Part shown: positions 23,592 through 32,894 of the stretch, piece by piece
Layout: every line of letters starts with the position of its first letter
How positions within the stretch are numbered: the stretch's first letter is position 1
Source: an uncultured Porphyromonadaceae bacterium
GTDB lineage: Bacteria; Bacteroidota; Bacteroidia; Bacteroidales; Muribaculaceae
DNA length: 58,708 nt
Reading direction: 5' to 3'
Assembly: GCA_947177405.1 (NCBI GenBank)
Contig: CAMWUJ010000009.1
Location: forward strand, 1-58,708
Notes under the pieces: model-generated
The model's database searches: none
What the model saw: only the letters and a program-made list of their open reading frames with translations
What the model was told of the DNA's origin: nothing
Made by a program: the position numbers and the translations under genes

Positions 23592-23618
23592 TCGACGAAG
23601 GGGAAATAAATAGTAAAA

Positions 23619-23676
23619 TTACACTGAAAAGTTCGAAAAATGTATATTTATACATTTTTCGAACTTTTCAGTGTAA
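23619..23676. terminator. 28-bp perfect hairpin, probable bidirectional terminator
   Basis: Left arm 23619-23646 (starting TTACACTGAAAAGTTCG) is the exact reverse complement of 23649-23676, with a 2-nt loop. It lies 27 bp after the small hypothetical gene. No T run follows outside the stem, and the arm is far longer than a normal terminator, so a recently inserted palindromic element is an alternative. Confidence 0.65.
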
Positions 23677-23717
23677 AGAGAGGAAATATTTATAGATAAA
23701 GGGATAGGCATTTGGGC

Positions 23718-23748
23718 TTGTAAAATCTCTTTGAATATATTATCTTTG
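23718..23748 (+). promoter_or_regulatory. promoter of the second AAA/PD-(D/E)XK gene
   Basis: TTG at 23718-23720, a 20-bp spacer and TATCTTTG at 23741-23748 match the Bacteroidetes consensus. The box ends 10 bp before the ATG at 23759, implying a very short leader. Confidence 0.65.
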
Positions 23749-23758
23749 CCGAAAAGAA

Positions 23759-25342
23759 ATGAACATGAAAGCGATACCGGAAAGAATGAGCGGCTATGCC
23801 ATCGGTCAGCAGGATTTCAGCGTGCTGAGGGAAAGAGGAAGCATATATGTGGACAAGACGGAATTCGTGGAGAAGATCGTAAGATCAAAAAACAACTATT
23901 TCTTCCTTGCCCGTCCTCGACGATTCGGTAAAAGCCTATTCCTATCCACGTTAAGGTATTTCTTCGAAGGTAAGAGAGAGCTTTTCAAAGGTCTTTACAT
24001 AGATACCATCGAGTGGGACTGGGAGGAATACCCGGTGCTTCATCTTGACCTGAATACCGACAGGTATGCCGATCAGGGGAAATTGGATCCGGTTCTGGAT
24101 TATCTCTTCAGAAGATGGGAGGAGAAATATAATGTGCAGGATGTAGAGGGAGACTATTCTCAAAGATTCAAAGCCATTATAGAGGCTGCTCATGAGAATA
24201 CAGGGCGCAAGGTTGTAATCCTTGTAGATGAATACGATAAGCCTCTTGTAGGGAATCTCAATAGGAAAGATAATTTCGAGCATTACCGTTCGGCGTTGGG
24301 AGCGCTCTATTCCAATTTCAAAAGCTCGGCTGAACATATAGAGCTCGTGCTTCTTACCGGTGTGAGTCGCTTTAGCAAGCTTAGTGTCTTTTCCGACCTC
24401 AACAATCTTCGCGATATCACTTTCGATAATGAGTATGCCGACATCTGCGGCATCACGGAAAAGGAGCTGCTCGAGTATTTCCGGGAAGGAATTGACCGGC
24501 TGGCGGCAAAAATGGAAGTGGAGTATGAAAGTGCTCTGAAAAAGCTGAAAAAGAGTTATGACGGCTATCGCTTTGCAGGCGAAGGAAGCGATATCTACAA
24601 TCCATGGTCGCTGCTGAACGCCTTGAACAGTTTGAGAATAAGTTCCTTCTGGACCGATACAGGCTATCCGATCCTCATAATGGAATCGCTCAAACGAGTC
24701 CATGCGGATCTGGAAAAGACTTTCAACATTCGCTGCCGTGAATCAGCGCTCAAGGGAGGGGATCTTCTTAACCCCGATCCTACTTCCCTTTTGTATCAGA
24801 CCGGGTATATAACGATAAAGAATTATAACCCTCGCACCGATACATATCGTCTGGGAATCCCTAACGAGGAGGTGAAACGAGGACTCTACGAATTCCTCAT
24901 ACCCTATTACGCAAAGGTGAGAAGAGGCACCACTGACCAGCTTGTAGTTGAGATGGTGGAGTGTTTCATCGAAGGTGATCCGGAGGAGGCAATGCATGCT
25001 CTTCAAGCCTTTTTCGCCGGTATTGATTATAAGATGAGGATAGACAACGAAAACAATTTCCATAACGCATTCTATCTTCTGACCCACATCATCGGGCTTG
25101 ATACCAAGACCGAAGTCCACACCTCCAACGGAAGCATAGACCTCACCATAGACACCGACGACTTTCTCTATATCATCGAACTTAAATATGACCATTCCGC
25201 CCAAGAGGCATTGCAGCAGATAGAGGAGAAGAGGTATGCCCGGCCATGGCAGAACGAAGACCGGGAGGTTTTCCTCATCGGTGCGTCTTTCTCATCGAAA
25301 ACCCGCTGCATCGAGGACTGGAAGATAAAGCGTCTGATATAG
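23759..25342 (+). CDS. AAA-ATPase-like / PD-(D/E)XK nuclease-fold protein, copy 2
   Basis: A 527-residue paralog of the protein at 19834 with the same order of features: GYAIGQQDFSVLRERGSIYVDKTEFV, Walker A RRFGKS (Gly57-Lys58-Ser59) and Walker B KVVILVDEYDKPLV. The shared LLTGVSRFSKLSVFSDLNNL and C-terminal GSIDLTIDTDDFLYIIELKYDHS (nuclease Asp...ExK) follow. The two are clearly homologous across their length but differ at many positions, so the duplication is not very recent. Both catalytic motifs are intact. Function is unknown. It has its own promoter. Confidence 0.88.
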   Translation: MNMKAIPERMSGYAIGQQDFSVLRERGSIYVDKTEFVEKIVRSKNNYFFLARPRRFGKSLFLSTLRYFFEGKRELFKGLYIDTIEWDWEEYPVLHLDLNTDRYADQGKLDPVLDYLFRRWEEKYNVQDVEGDYSQRFKAIIEAAHENTGRKVVILVDEYDKPLVGNLNRKDNFEHYRSALGALYSNFKSSAEHIELVLLTGVSRFSKLSVFSDLNNLRDITFDNEYADICGITEKELLEYFREGIDRLAAKMEVEYESALKKLKKSYDGYRFAGEGSDIYNPWSLLNALNSLRISSFWTDTGYPILIMESLKRVHADLEKTFNIRCRESALKGGDLLNPDPTSLLYQTGYITIKNYNPRTDTYRLGIPNEEVKRGLYEFLIPYYAKVRRGTTDQLVVEMVECFIEGDPEEAMHALQAFFAGIDYKMRIDNENNFHNAFYLLTHIIGLDTKTEVHTSNGSIDLTIDTDDFLYIIELKYDHSAQEALQQIEEKRYARPWQNEDREVFLIGASFSSKTRCIEDWKIKRLI

Positions 25343-25461
25343 TTTTATACACTCCTATTACCCTTCCGGCCTAATTTTTGCATACAATCCGAAAAATTAT
25401 TAATCGAAAGAGACTTAAAGCGGAAAAGAATTTGTAATTTTACGCCAAATATCAAGGAACG

Positions 25462-27048
25462 ATGTATCATAAATACGATTATCTGGTGATTGGCTCCGGA
25501 ATAGCGGGCATGAGTTTCGCGCTCAAAGTGGCCCGTGAAGGAGGGAAAGTGGCGATGATATGCAAGACCACCCTTGAGGAAGCCAACACAAATCTGGCCC
25601 AGGGAGGTGTGGCATCGGTCACCAACCTTGAGGTGGATGACTTCGACAAGCATATCAACGACACTATGATAGCCGGCGACTGGCTCAGCGATCCCCGTGC
25701 CGTGGAGCAGGTGGTGAAGAAAGCACCCGGACAGATTCAGGAACTCCTCGGCTGGGGTGTGGAATTTGACCGGGATGAATCAGGATCATTCGATCTTCAC
25801 CGCGAGGGAGGACATTGTGAATTCCGTATCCTCCATCATGCCGACAACACAGGCGCCGAGATACAGCGCAGCCTGGTGGAGGCAGTGAAGCGTGACCCCA
25901 ATATCGACATCTTCGAGCATCACTTCGCAGTAGAGATAATCACGCAGCATCATCTCGGAAAAGTTGTCACACGACGCACCCCCGATATCACCTGCTACGG
26001 CGCATACGTGCTTAATGAGGAGACCGGGCGCGTCGATACATTCCTTGCCAAGGTCACGGTTATGGCCACCGGAGGCACCGGTGCGGTCTATACCACCACC
26101 ACCAATCCTCTGATCGCTACCGGCGATGGAATAGCGATGGTGTATCGAGCCAAAGGCACAGTGAAGGATATGGAATTCATACAGTTCCATCCCACTGCCC
26201 TCTATCATCCCGGCGACCGCCCCTCTTTCCTTATCACCGAGGCCATGCGAGGATACGGAGCCGTGCTCCGCAACCTCGACGGAGAGGAATTCATGCATAA
26301 ATACGATCCCCGGCTCTCGCTGGCTCCACGCGACATCGTGGCCCGTGCCATTGATTCCGAAATGAAGCTTCACGGACACGACCATGTCTATCTCGACGTT
26401 ACCCATAAAGATCCCGAGCAGACCAAAAAGCACTTCCCCAACATTTATGAGAAATGCCTGTCGCTGGGGATCGACATCACCAAAGATATGATACCCGTGG
26501 CTCCGGCCGCCCATTATCTTTGCGGCGGCATAGATGTGGATCTGAACGGCTGCAGCAGCATCGACCGTCTGTATGCCATCGGGGAGTGCAGCCGCACCGG
26601 TCTGCACGGAGGCAACCGTCTGGCCAGCAATTCGCTGATCGAGGCTGTGGTATATGCCGACACCGCGGCACGACACGCCATGGAGAGAGTGAAAGATCTC
26701 GACATACGCCACGATGTGCCCGAATGGAACGACGAAGGCACCGCGCATCCCGAAGAGATGGTGCTTATCACCCAATCGGAAAAGGAAGTGAACCAGATAA
26801 TGTCTTATTATGTTGGAATCGTAAGGAGCGACTTGCGCCTCAAGCGTGCATGGAACCGTCTCGACATCCTATATCAGGAAACCGAGGCTCTATTCAAGCA
26901 GAGTAAGCCTACCCGGCAGCTCTGCGAGCTCCGCAACATCATCAATGTGGGATATCTGGTGATGCGTCAGGCCATGGAGCGCAAAGAGAGCCGTGGCTTG
27001 CATTTCACCGTGGATTACCCTCATCCAAAGTTAGAAAATAATGATTAA
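25462..27048 (+). CDS. nadB: L-aspartate oxidase
   Basis: A 528-residue flavoprotein that oxidises L-aspartate to iminoaspartate, the first step of de novo NAD synthesis. The N-terminal FAD-binding dinucleotide fold is YLVIGSGIAGMSFALKVA, followed by NTNLAQGGVASV. The succinate dehydrogenase/aspartate oxidase blocks are present: HREGGHCEFRILHHADNTG, MEFIQFHPTALYHPG, GAVLRNLDGEEFM, HYLCGGIDVDLNG and GLHGGNRLASNSLIEAVVY. nadA and nadC are not in the window. The stop overlaps the start of the next gene by 8 bp, so the two are cotranscribed. A weak -7 box (TAATTTTA, 25435-25442) precedes it. Confidence 0.95.
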   Translation: MYHKYDYLVIGSGIAGMSFALKVAREGGKVAMICKTTLEEANTNLAQGGVASVTNLEVDDFDKHINDTMIAGDWLSDPRAVEQVVKKAPGQIQELLGWGVEFDRDESGSFDLHREGGHCEFRILHHADNTGAEIQRSLVEAVKRDPNIDIFEHHFAVEIITQHHLGKVVTRRTPDITCYGAYVLNEETGRVDTFLAKVTVMATGGTGAVYTTTTNPLIATGDGIAMVYRAKGTVKDMEFIQFHPTALYHPGDRPSFLITEAMRGYGAVLRNLDGEEFMHKYDPRLSLAPRDIVARAIDSEMKLHGHDHVYLDVTHKDPEQTKKHFPNIYEKCLSLGIDITKDMIPVAPAAHYLCGGIDVDLNGCSSIDRLYAIGECSRTGLHGGNRLASNSLIEAVVYADTAARHAMERVKDLDIRHDVPEWNDEGTAHPEEMVLITQSEKEVNQIMSYYVGIVRSDLRLKRAWNRLDILYQETEALFKQSKPTRQLCELRNIINVGYLVMRQAMERKESRGLHFTVDYPHPKLENND

Positions 27049-28780
27049 AAAATCGTATAGATTATTCGGAGCGGCCGTAATCGCGTCGCTCGCGGCAGGC
27101 AGTTTCTTCGTTTCGGCCCAACAGAGCCATGATTCTGCCCTTGGCCGAAACCTCACCACCTTCAATTCCATAGTCAAGGAGCTGGAGATGAACTATGTGG
27201 ATTCCCTCAAACCCGACGAGAGCATCCGCAAGGCCATTGATGCCCTCCTATCCACTGTGGATCCTTACACCGAATATTACAATTCAGACGATCAGGAGCA
27301 ACTCCAGCGCATGACCACCGGAGAATTCGGCGGCATCGGAAGCTATATCATGCAGCGCGACGGCAGCAGCTATATATCCGGGCCGATGGAGGGAGCTCCG
27401 GCCCAGCGTGCAGGTCTTAAGGCCGGCGACCATATCCTGCGCGTGGATACCACCGATGTCTCCAAAAAGGGGAGTAACGAGGTGACCAAGCTGCTGCGCG
27501 GACAGGCCGGCACCACGGTGAATGTGACAGTGGCAAGACCATACGTGCAGGATAGCATCATCAGCGTCTCGATCGAGCGCGCCAAGATTCAGGAACAGAG
27601 TGTGCCCTATTCTGCCGTGAAGGGCAACACAGGATATATCCGCATCACAAGCTTCATCGATAAGACTCCGCAGGAGGTGAGCGATGTGCTCGAAGGTTTC
27701 AAGGCCAATCCCGAAGTGAAGAATATCGTGATCGACCTCCGTGGCAACGGAGGCGGACTCGTGGAAAGTGCCGTGGAGGTGGTAGGCAACTTCCTGCCTA
27801 AAGGCACCGAAGTGCTTCGTATGAAATATAAGGATGCAGCTCAGGAGAAGGTATATAAGACCACGCGCACACCTCTCTTCCCCGATATCCCTCTGGCAGT
27901 GCTTATCGACGGAGCTACAGCATCGGCTTCCGAGATCACAGCCGGCGCTCTTCAGGACTACGACCGCGCCGTGCTCGTGGGTAGCCGCAGTTTTGGAAAA
28001 GGATTGGTGCAATCCACCCGGCCTCTCCCTTATTCAGGAGTGTTGAAGCTTACTGTGGGGAAATATTATATCCCCTCCGGACGCCTTGTGCAGGCTCTCG
28101 ACTATTCCCATCGCAATCCCGACGGATCGGCGGCCAGGGTGCCCGACAGTCTCACCAATGTGTATCACACCAAAGCCGGACGCGAAGTCAGGGATGGTGG
28201 CGGTCTGCGACCCGACTCTACCGTGGAATGGGGAAAAGTGAACCGTCTGGTATATAATGCAGTGTCGGATAACTGGATTTTCGACTATGCCACCCGCTAT
28301 GCCGCCGAGCATCCCGAGCTTGTGCCTGCTGAGGAATTCGAGATCTCCGATGATTTATACGCCGACTTCAAGAAGAGTATCGATCCCGAGCGGTTCAAAT
28401 ATGACAAGGCTTGCGAGGAGATGGTGAAGGCTCTGCGCGAGACCGCCGAGGCCGAGGGATATATGAACGACGAGACAAAGGCTCAGATCGACACCCTTGC
28501 CAAACTCCTTACCCATAATCTTGACCACGACCTCGACACCCATCGCAAGGAGATAGAGGAATACCTCGGATCGGAAATTGCCAGCCGGTATTATTATGAC
28601 CGCGGGAAGATAGGATATGAGCTTAACCGCGACAAGGGATTCGACAAGGCGGTTGAAATTCTCAACAACCCTTCGCTCTATAACGAGATATTGGGGAAGA
28701 AAACCTCCAAGACAGCCGAGAAGGCAAAGGCCGTGGCAAAAAGCACCACATCCAAGGCAACCGGAAAAAAGAAGAAATAG
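27041..28780 (+). CDS. S41 family C-terminal processing peptidase
   Basis: A 579-residue exported serine protease. It carries an N-terminal signal/anchor (SYRLFGAAVIASLAAGSFFVSA), a helical lead domain, and a PDZ domain (about 85-170: GIGSYIMQRDGSSYISGPMEGAPAQRAGLKAGDHIL). The S41 core follows (about 185-360: GYIRITSFIDKTPQEV, IDLRGNGGG, then ATASASEITAGALQDYDRA with the nucleophile Ser and GKGLVQ with the catalytic Lys). The C-terminus ends in a lysine/alanine-rich tail (KTAEKAKAVAKSTTSKATGKKKK). It overlaps nadB and is followed 1 bp later by mfd, forming a nadB-ctp-mfd unit. Confidence 0.92.
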   Translation: MIKKSYRLFGAAVIASLAAGSFFVSAQQSHDSALGRNLTTFNSIVKELEMNYVDSLKPDESIRKAIDALLSTVDPYTEYYNSDDQEQLQRMTTGEFGGIGSYIMQRDGSSYISGPMEGAPAQRAGLKAGDHILRVDTTDVSKKGSNEVTKLLRGQAGTTVNVTVARPYVQDSIISVSIERAKIQEQSVPYSAVKGNTGYIRITSFIDKTPQEVSDVLEGFKANPEVKNIVIDLRGNGGGLVESAVEVVGNFLPKGTEVLRMKYKDAAQEKVYKTTRTPLFPDIPLAVLIDGATASASEITAGALQDYDRAVLVGSRSFGKGLVQSTRPLPYSGVLKLTVGKYYIPSGRLVQALDYSHRNPDGSAARVPDSLTNVYHTKAGREVRDGGGLRPDSTVEWGKVNRLVYNAVSDNWIFDYATRYAAEHPELVPAEEFEISDDLYADFKKSIDPERFKYDKACEEMVKALRETAEAEGYMNDETKAQIDTLAKLLTHNLDHDLDTHRKEIEEYLGSEIASRYYYDRGKIGYELNRDKGFDKAVEILNNPSLYNEILGKKTSKTAEKAKAVAKSTTSKATGKKKK

Positions 28781-28781
28781 A

Positions 28782-31700
28782 ATGGAATTAAAGGAAGCAT
28801 GCTCTCTTTTTGTCAGCCCCGTGAGGGCTAAGGCGCTCGGGAGCGGACTTGACGATAAGAAATGTCGGAGAATATTTCTTGGCGGGTTGCCGGGGAGTTC
28901 TCCGGCAATGCTTTTAGGAGGTTTCCCTTTCTCGGGTAGGCCCTCTCTGATTGTGGCCGATGATATGGACTCGGCAGGCTATATCTATCACGACCTCTGC
29001 CAGATATTAGGAGAGGGGAGAGTGGCGATCTTTCCCAGCGGCTACAAGCGTGATATAAAATACGGCCAGCCTGACCCTCCCCAGCAGATCCTCCGCACCG
29101 AAACTCTCGACCGTCTCAAGGAGGCAGCCGCCCGAAAGGGGAAGAAGGCTAAGGATGATACCCTGAGATATGTGGTGAGTTATCCGGAGGCATTGGCCGA
29201 GAAGGTTGCCGACCGCCAAGACTTCGACTCTGCCAGAATAGTGGTTCGCAAAGGGGAGAAGCTTCTTCTCGGGGATCTCGTGGAGAAGCTCCGCAGCATG
29301 GACTTTCACGAGACGGAATATGTGTATGAACCGGGACAGTTTGCTCGCCGGGGATCCATAGTGGATGTCTATTCCTATTCCTACGAGCTGCCATTCCGTA
29401 TCGACTTCTTCGACGACGAAGTGGATTCCATCCGTAGCTTCGTGGTCGAGACCCAGCTCAGCGAGAAGCGTCACGACAGCATAAGCATCGTGGCTCCCGG
29501 AGCATCTGAGAGCGGAGGGAAGGGAATATCACTTCCTGAGTTTATGGACGAACAGACCGTGATCTATACCGGCTCCTTGTCACGTCTGTTGTCAAGGGTG
29601 AAGGCCATAGGGGAGGAGACCTTTTCCGAATCAGCCATCATAGCCGAGGAGGGTGACGAGGAAGCGCTCAAAAAGGTGGTGGATTATCCGACGTTTGCCG
29701 ACCGGGTGGAGGCGATGAGGATTGTGGAATTCAGCGGAGGATCGGAGCCCGGAGATTTCCATCCCGACCTCAGTCTGGATTTCGGATGCAGTCCGCAGGG
29801 ACTGTATCATAAGAATTTCAATCTCATCGCCGACAGCTTCAAGGATTTCATCAGCCGGGGATATACTATCTATATCCTGAGTGATTCCGCTTATCAGGCC
29901 GACCGTCTGAAAGCTATCTTTGAAGATAGGGGAGACGACATACGCTTCACTCCGGTGGATCGCACGCTTCATGAAGGATTCGTGGATCATGAAGGGAAAC
30001 GTTGCTTCTTTACCGACCATCAGATATTCGACCGTTTTCACAAATATAATCTTCGTAGCGACCGTGCGCGTAGCGGCAAGCTCGCCCTTTCCTTACGGGA
30101 GCTCAACCAGATAGAGGTGGGCGACTACATAGTGCATATCGATCATGGCATCGGGCGCTTCGGGGGCCTTGTGCGCACAGATGTCAACGGTCATCCTCAG
30201 GAGATGATCAAGCTTCTGTATCAGAATGACGATCTCATATTGGTGAGCATTCATGCCCTCCATAAATTATCGAAATATCGTGGAAAGGAGGGTGTGGCAC
30301 CTAAAATCAACAAGCTCGGCAGCGGCGCCTGGAATAAACTCAAGGAGAAGACAAAGACCAAACTAAAGGATATCGCGCGCGATCTGATAAAGCTATATGC
30401 TGCCCGTCGCGAGGAGAAAGGTTATGCCTTCCAGCCCGACAGTTATCTGCAGCAGGAGTTAGAGGCCAGCTTCATCTATGAGGACACTCCCGATCAGGTT
30501 ACGGCCACCGCCGCCATCAAGGCCGACATGGAGTCGTCAAAGCCAATGGACCGTCTCATCTGCGGTGACGTAGGTTTTGGAAAAACCGAGCTGGCGGTGC
30601 GCGCAGCTTTCAAGGCAGCGTGCGATTCGAAACAGACTGCCGTATTAGTGCCAACCACCGTGCTCGCAATGCAACATTATCACACTTTCGCCGATCGTCT
30701 CAAGGATCTGCCCGTAAGAGTGGATTTTATCTCTCGGGCGAGAAAGCCCAAGGAGGTGAAGCAGATTCTTGCCGACCTCGCAGAAGGGAAGATCGATATC
30801 CTGATCGGCACCCACAAGATAATAGGGAAGGGAGTGAAGTTTAAAGACCTCGGTCTGCTGATCATCGACGAGGAGCAAAAATTCGGAGTAGCAGTAAAGG
30901 AGAAGCTCAAGCAGCTCAAGGTGAATGTCGATACTCTGACCATGAGCGCCACCCCCATTCCGCGCACTTTGCAGTTCTCACTGATGGGAGCCCGCGATCT
31001 GAGCTCGTTGAACACTCCGCCGGCCAACCGCCATCCGATAGTGACCAACGTGAGCACCTTTGACGATGATGTTATAAAAGAGGCCGTAAATTTCGAGCTA
31101 AGCCGCAACGGGCAGGTATTCTTCATCTCCAACCGTATTGAGAATCTCGACATGATAGAATCGACACTTCGTCGCGTGGTGCCCGGGATAAGGGTTGTAA
31201 AGGCTCACGGGCAAATGCCTCCCGAGAAGGTGGAGCAGGCGATAGTGGATTTTGCAAATCATGACTATGATGTGCTGCTCTCCACCACGATTGTGGAGAA
31301 CGGTATCGATATGCCTAATGTCAATACCATTCTGGTGAACAATGCGCAGAACTTCGGACTCAGTGAGTTGCATCAGCTTCGCGGACGCGTGGGGCGGAGC
31401 AACCGCAAGGCGTTCTGTTATCTACTTGTTCCCCCCGGCCTTCCTCTCACCCCCGTGGCCCGTCGCCGTCTGCAGGCAATCGAGAGCTTCAGCGATCTTG
31501 GATCGGGGATACATATAGCGATGCAGGACCTCGACATACGCGGTGCCGGAAACCTGTTGGGCGCCGAGCAGAGCGGATTCATAGCCGACCTCGGATATGA
31601 GGCCTACCAGAAGATATTGAAGGAATCGGTCATAGAGCTCAAGACGGAGGAATTCGGTGATACCTTCACCGACCTTAGCGCAGGGAAAGAGGATGAGTTT

Positions 31701-32165
31701 ATCTCCGACTGCACCATTGAGAGCGACCTCGAACTTCGTTTGCCTCCGGAGTATGTGCCGCAGGAGCACGAGAGGATTTCTCTCTATCGTCAGCTCGACA
31801 ATATGGAGCGGGCGGAACAGACGGAGGAATTCCGCGTTCAGCTGCGCGACCGTTTCGGGGCCATCCCCGACACCACCGAGGAATTGATACGGGTCGTGCC
31901 CCTGCGTTTGGTCGCCAAGCGATTGGGAATAGAGCGGCTTGTGTTGAAAGGGGGGAAGATGCGTGCCTATTTCGTGGGCGATGACAACAAAGCCTATTAT
32001 AGCAGCCAGGCATTCGGCCGTGTGTTGGGCTGGATGCAGAAGAATATGTTGCGCACCAACCTCAAGGAAGTCAACGGGCGCCGGCTCATCGTCGTGGATA
32101 AGGTCTCGACCGTGAGTGATGCCCTTGAGGTGCTTACAGGGATGGAAGCCACGGAAGCATTATAA
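28782..32165 (+). CDS. mfd: transcription-repair coupling factor
   Basis: A 1127-residue DNA translocase that removes RNA polymerase stalled at lesions and recruits UvrA. The N-terminal UvrB-like module (AILGGFPFSGRP..., SVVSYPEALAEK) is followed by the RNA polymerase-interacting domain (LNQIEVGDYIVHIDHGIGRFGG). The RecG-like helicase core has Walker A GDVGFGKTEL, DEEQ box IIDEEQKFGV and motif III MSATPIPRTLQ, then the second lobe with VVENGIDMPNVNTILV and QLRGRVGRSN. The C-terminus is the usual TRCF domain. The ATG at 28782, one base after the upstream stop, is preferred over an upstream in-frame start at 28617 inside the protease gene. Confidence 0.95.
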   Translation: MELKEACSLFVSPVRAKALGSGLDDKKCRRIFLGGLPGSSPAMLLGGFPFSGRPSLIVADDMDSAGYIYHDLCQILGEGRVAIFPSGYKRDIKYGQPDPPQQILRTETLDRLKEAAARKGKKAKDDTLRYVVSYPEALAEKVADRQDFDSARIVVRKGEKLLLGDLVEKLRSMDFHETEYVYEPGQFARRGSIVDVYSYSYELPFRIDFFDDEVDSIRSFVVETQLSEKRHDSISIVAPGASESGGKGISLPEFMDEQTVIYTGSLSRLLSRVKAIGEETFSESAIIAEEGDEEALKKVVDYPTFADRVEAMRIVEFSGGSEPGDFHPDLSLDFGCSPQGLYHKNFNLIADSFKDFISRGYTIYILSDSAYQADRLKAIFEDRGDDIRFTPVDRTLHEGFVDHEGKRCFFTDHQIFDRFHKYNLRSDRARSGKLALSLRELNQIEVGDYIVHIDHGIGRFGGLVRTDVNGHPQEMIKLLYQNDDLILVSIHALHKLSKYRGKEGVAPKINKLGSGAWNKLKEKTKTKLKDIARDLIKLYAARREEKGYAFQPDSYLQQELEASFIYEDTPDQVTATAAIKADMESSKPMDRLICGDVGFGKTELAVRAAFKAACDSKQTAVLVPTTVLAMQHYHTFADRLKDLPVRVDFISRARKPKEVKQILADLAEGKIDILIGTHKIIGKGVKFKDLGLLIIDEEQKFGVAVKEKLKQLKVNVDTLTMSATPIPRTLQFSLMGARDLSSLNTPPANRHPIVTNVSTFDDDVIKEAVNFELSRNGQVFFISNRIENLDMIESTLRRVVPGIRVVKAHGQMPPEKVEQAIVDFANHDYDVLLSTTIVENGIDMPNVNTILVNNAQNFGLSELHQLRGRVGRSNRKAFCYLLVPPGLPLTPVARRRLQAIESFSDLGSGIHIAMQDLDIRGAGNLLGAEQSGFIADLGYEAYQKILKESVIELKTEEFGDTFTDLSAGKEDEFISDCTIESDLELRLPPEYVPQEHERISLYRQLDNMERAEQTEEFRVQLRDRFGAIPDTTEELIRVVPLRLVAKRLGIERLVLKGGKMRAYFVGDDNKAYYSSQAFGRVLGWMQKNMLRTNLKEVNGRRLIVVDKVSTVSDALEVLTGMEATEAL

Positions 32166-32171
32166 AAAATA

Positions 32172-32285
32172 AAAAATCCCTTTCAAAAGGGAAAAATCCG
32201 CAGAAAAATCCCTTTTTGAAAGGGAAAATATAGTGAAAAATCCCTTTTGAAAGGGATTTTTTCGCTATATTTGCTTTCAGATTCA
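32172..32285 (+). repeat. 114-bp repeat, left copy (three CCCTTTT hairpins plus promoter-like box)
   Basis: Three mini-inverted repeats of the type AAATCCCTTTTGAAAGGGATTT follow each other from 7 bp after the mfd stop. The last (32236-32262) ends in six Ts and would work as a terminator. A TATATTTG box (32266-32273) comes right after. The whole 114 bp matches 43096-43209 at roughly 85 % identity, with the box at the same offset. The two copies, in the same orientation, bracket the fimbrial operon. Confidence 0.85.
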
Positions 32286-32314
32286 ATTTATGGGTATGAA
32301 TTATTACCCCGGAG

Positions 32315-32378
32315 GGGTTGCCGTTTTATAGGAAGGCCGCGAGATCCTCATCGTGAGACGGCACCCCGCCTCGGGTAA
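32315..32378 (+). repeat. REP-like element, copy 1
   Basis: Ends in GGGGTTGCCGT and ACGGCACCCC around the core GAAGGCCGCGAGATCCTCAT. The same layout appears at 56241-56318 (core GAAGGCCACGAGAACCTCAG) and, more diverged, at 43722-43798. The outer arms are mutually complementary, so the element can form a hairpin with a conserved loop. Confidence 0.7.
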
Positions 32379-32417
32379 CTGTTAAAAATGTTAAAATGAA
32401 ATAAATAGGACTATACA

Positions 32418-32449
32418 TTTGCATATATCTTTTTTAATTCCTATATTTG
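32418..32449 (+). promoter_or_regulatory. promoter of fimbrial leader or small RNA
   Basis: TTTG (32418-32421), a 20-bp spacer and TATATTTG (32442-32449) match the consensus. The upstream TACATTTG (32414-32421) is itself a -7-like box, so two overlapping promoters are possible. Confidence 0.65.
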
Positions 32450-32504
32450 CAACCTGACTTACAACCTACAAACCAACACAAACATACAATAAGGAATTTA
32501 AGCC

Positions 32505-32534
32505 GGTATTTCCTCCTCTTCAGGAGGAAATACC
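32505..32534 (+). promoter_or_regulatory. 12-bp perfect hairpin in the fimbrial leader
   Basis: GGTATTTCCTCC, loop TCTTCA, GGAGGAAATACC. It lies about 50 nt after the predicted transcription start and is not followed by a T run. This suggests an RNA structure (stability element or regulator target) rather than a simple terminator. Confidence 0.5.
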
Positions 32535-32894
32535 AATAAGCAAAAGCGAATCTATATTAAAAAAGTTATTTGATACTATTGCGATAATCTTAACCAGTAG
32601 AATACATAACCTTTACTTTTAATATAATTATTGAATTTTGTTTTGTAAAAACCTTATTTCAATCTGATTCAATTGTGTCCCGGGTAATATATCATGTCGG
32701 CTGTAGAATATACAGCTGTTAGTCCATAGGCATCACGATATTTATTCCGGAACACATTCGAGCGCACCCTTTCAGGGAGATTGATGAAAAAACCGGGAAG
32801 TATTGTAAGTTAATAAGTATAGTCAGACAGTGATAAATGAGATTTTTCAGGTGGATACGCATATCCGATTGCGAATCATTATATTATTTTTTTC

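Larger units (their letters stand above)
32286..32894. other. long leader region of the fimbrial operon
   Basis: About 600 bp without a credible gene. It holds a REP-like element (32315-32378), a consensus promoter (32418-32449), a 12-bp hairpin (32505-32534) and a short IR (CTGTA-gaata-TACAG at 32701). From 32540 it is AT-rich without obvious coding potential. The distance from the promoter to the first fimbrial ATG (about 440 nt) suggests a long regulated leader or a separate small RNA. Confidence 0.5.

Noticed and set aside
28617..28781. An upstream in-frame start for mfd
   Set aside because: The extension overlaps the S41 protease gene in another frame and has a basic, non-family composition.
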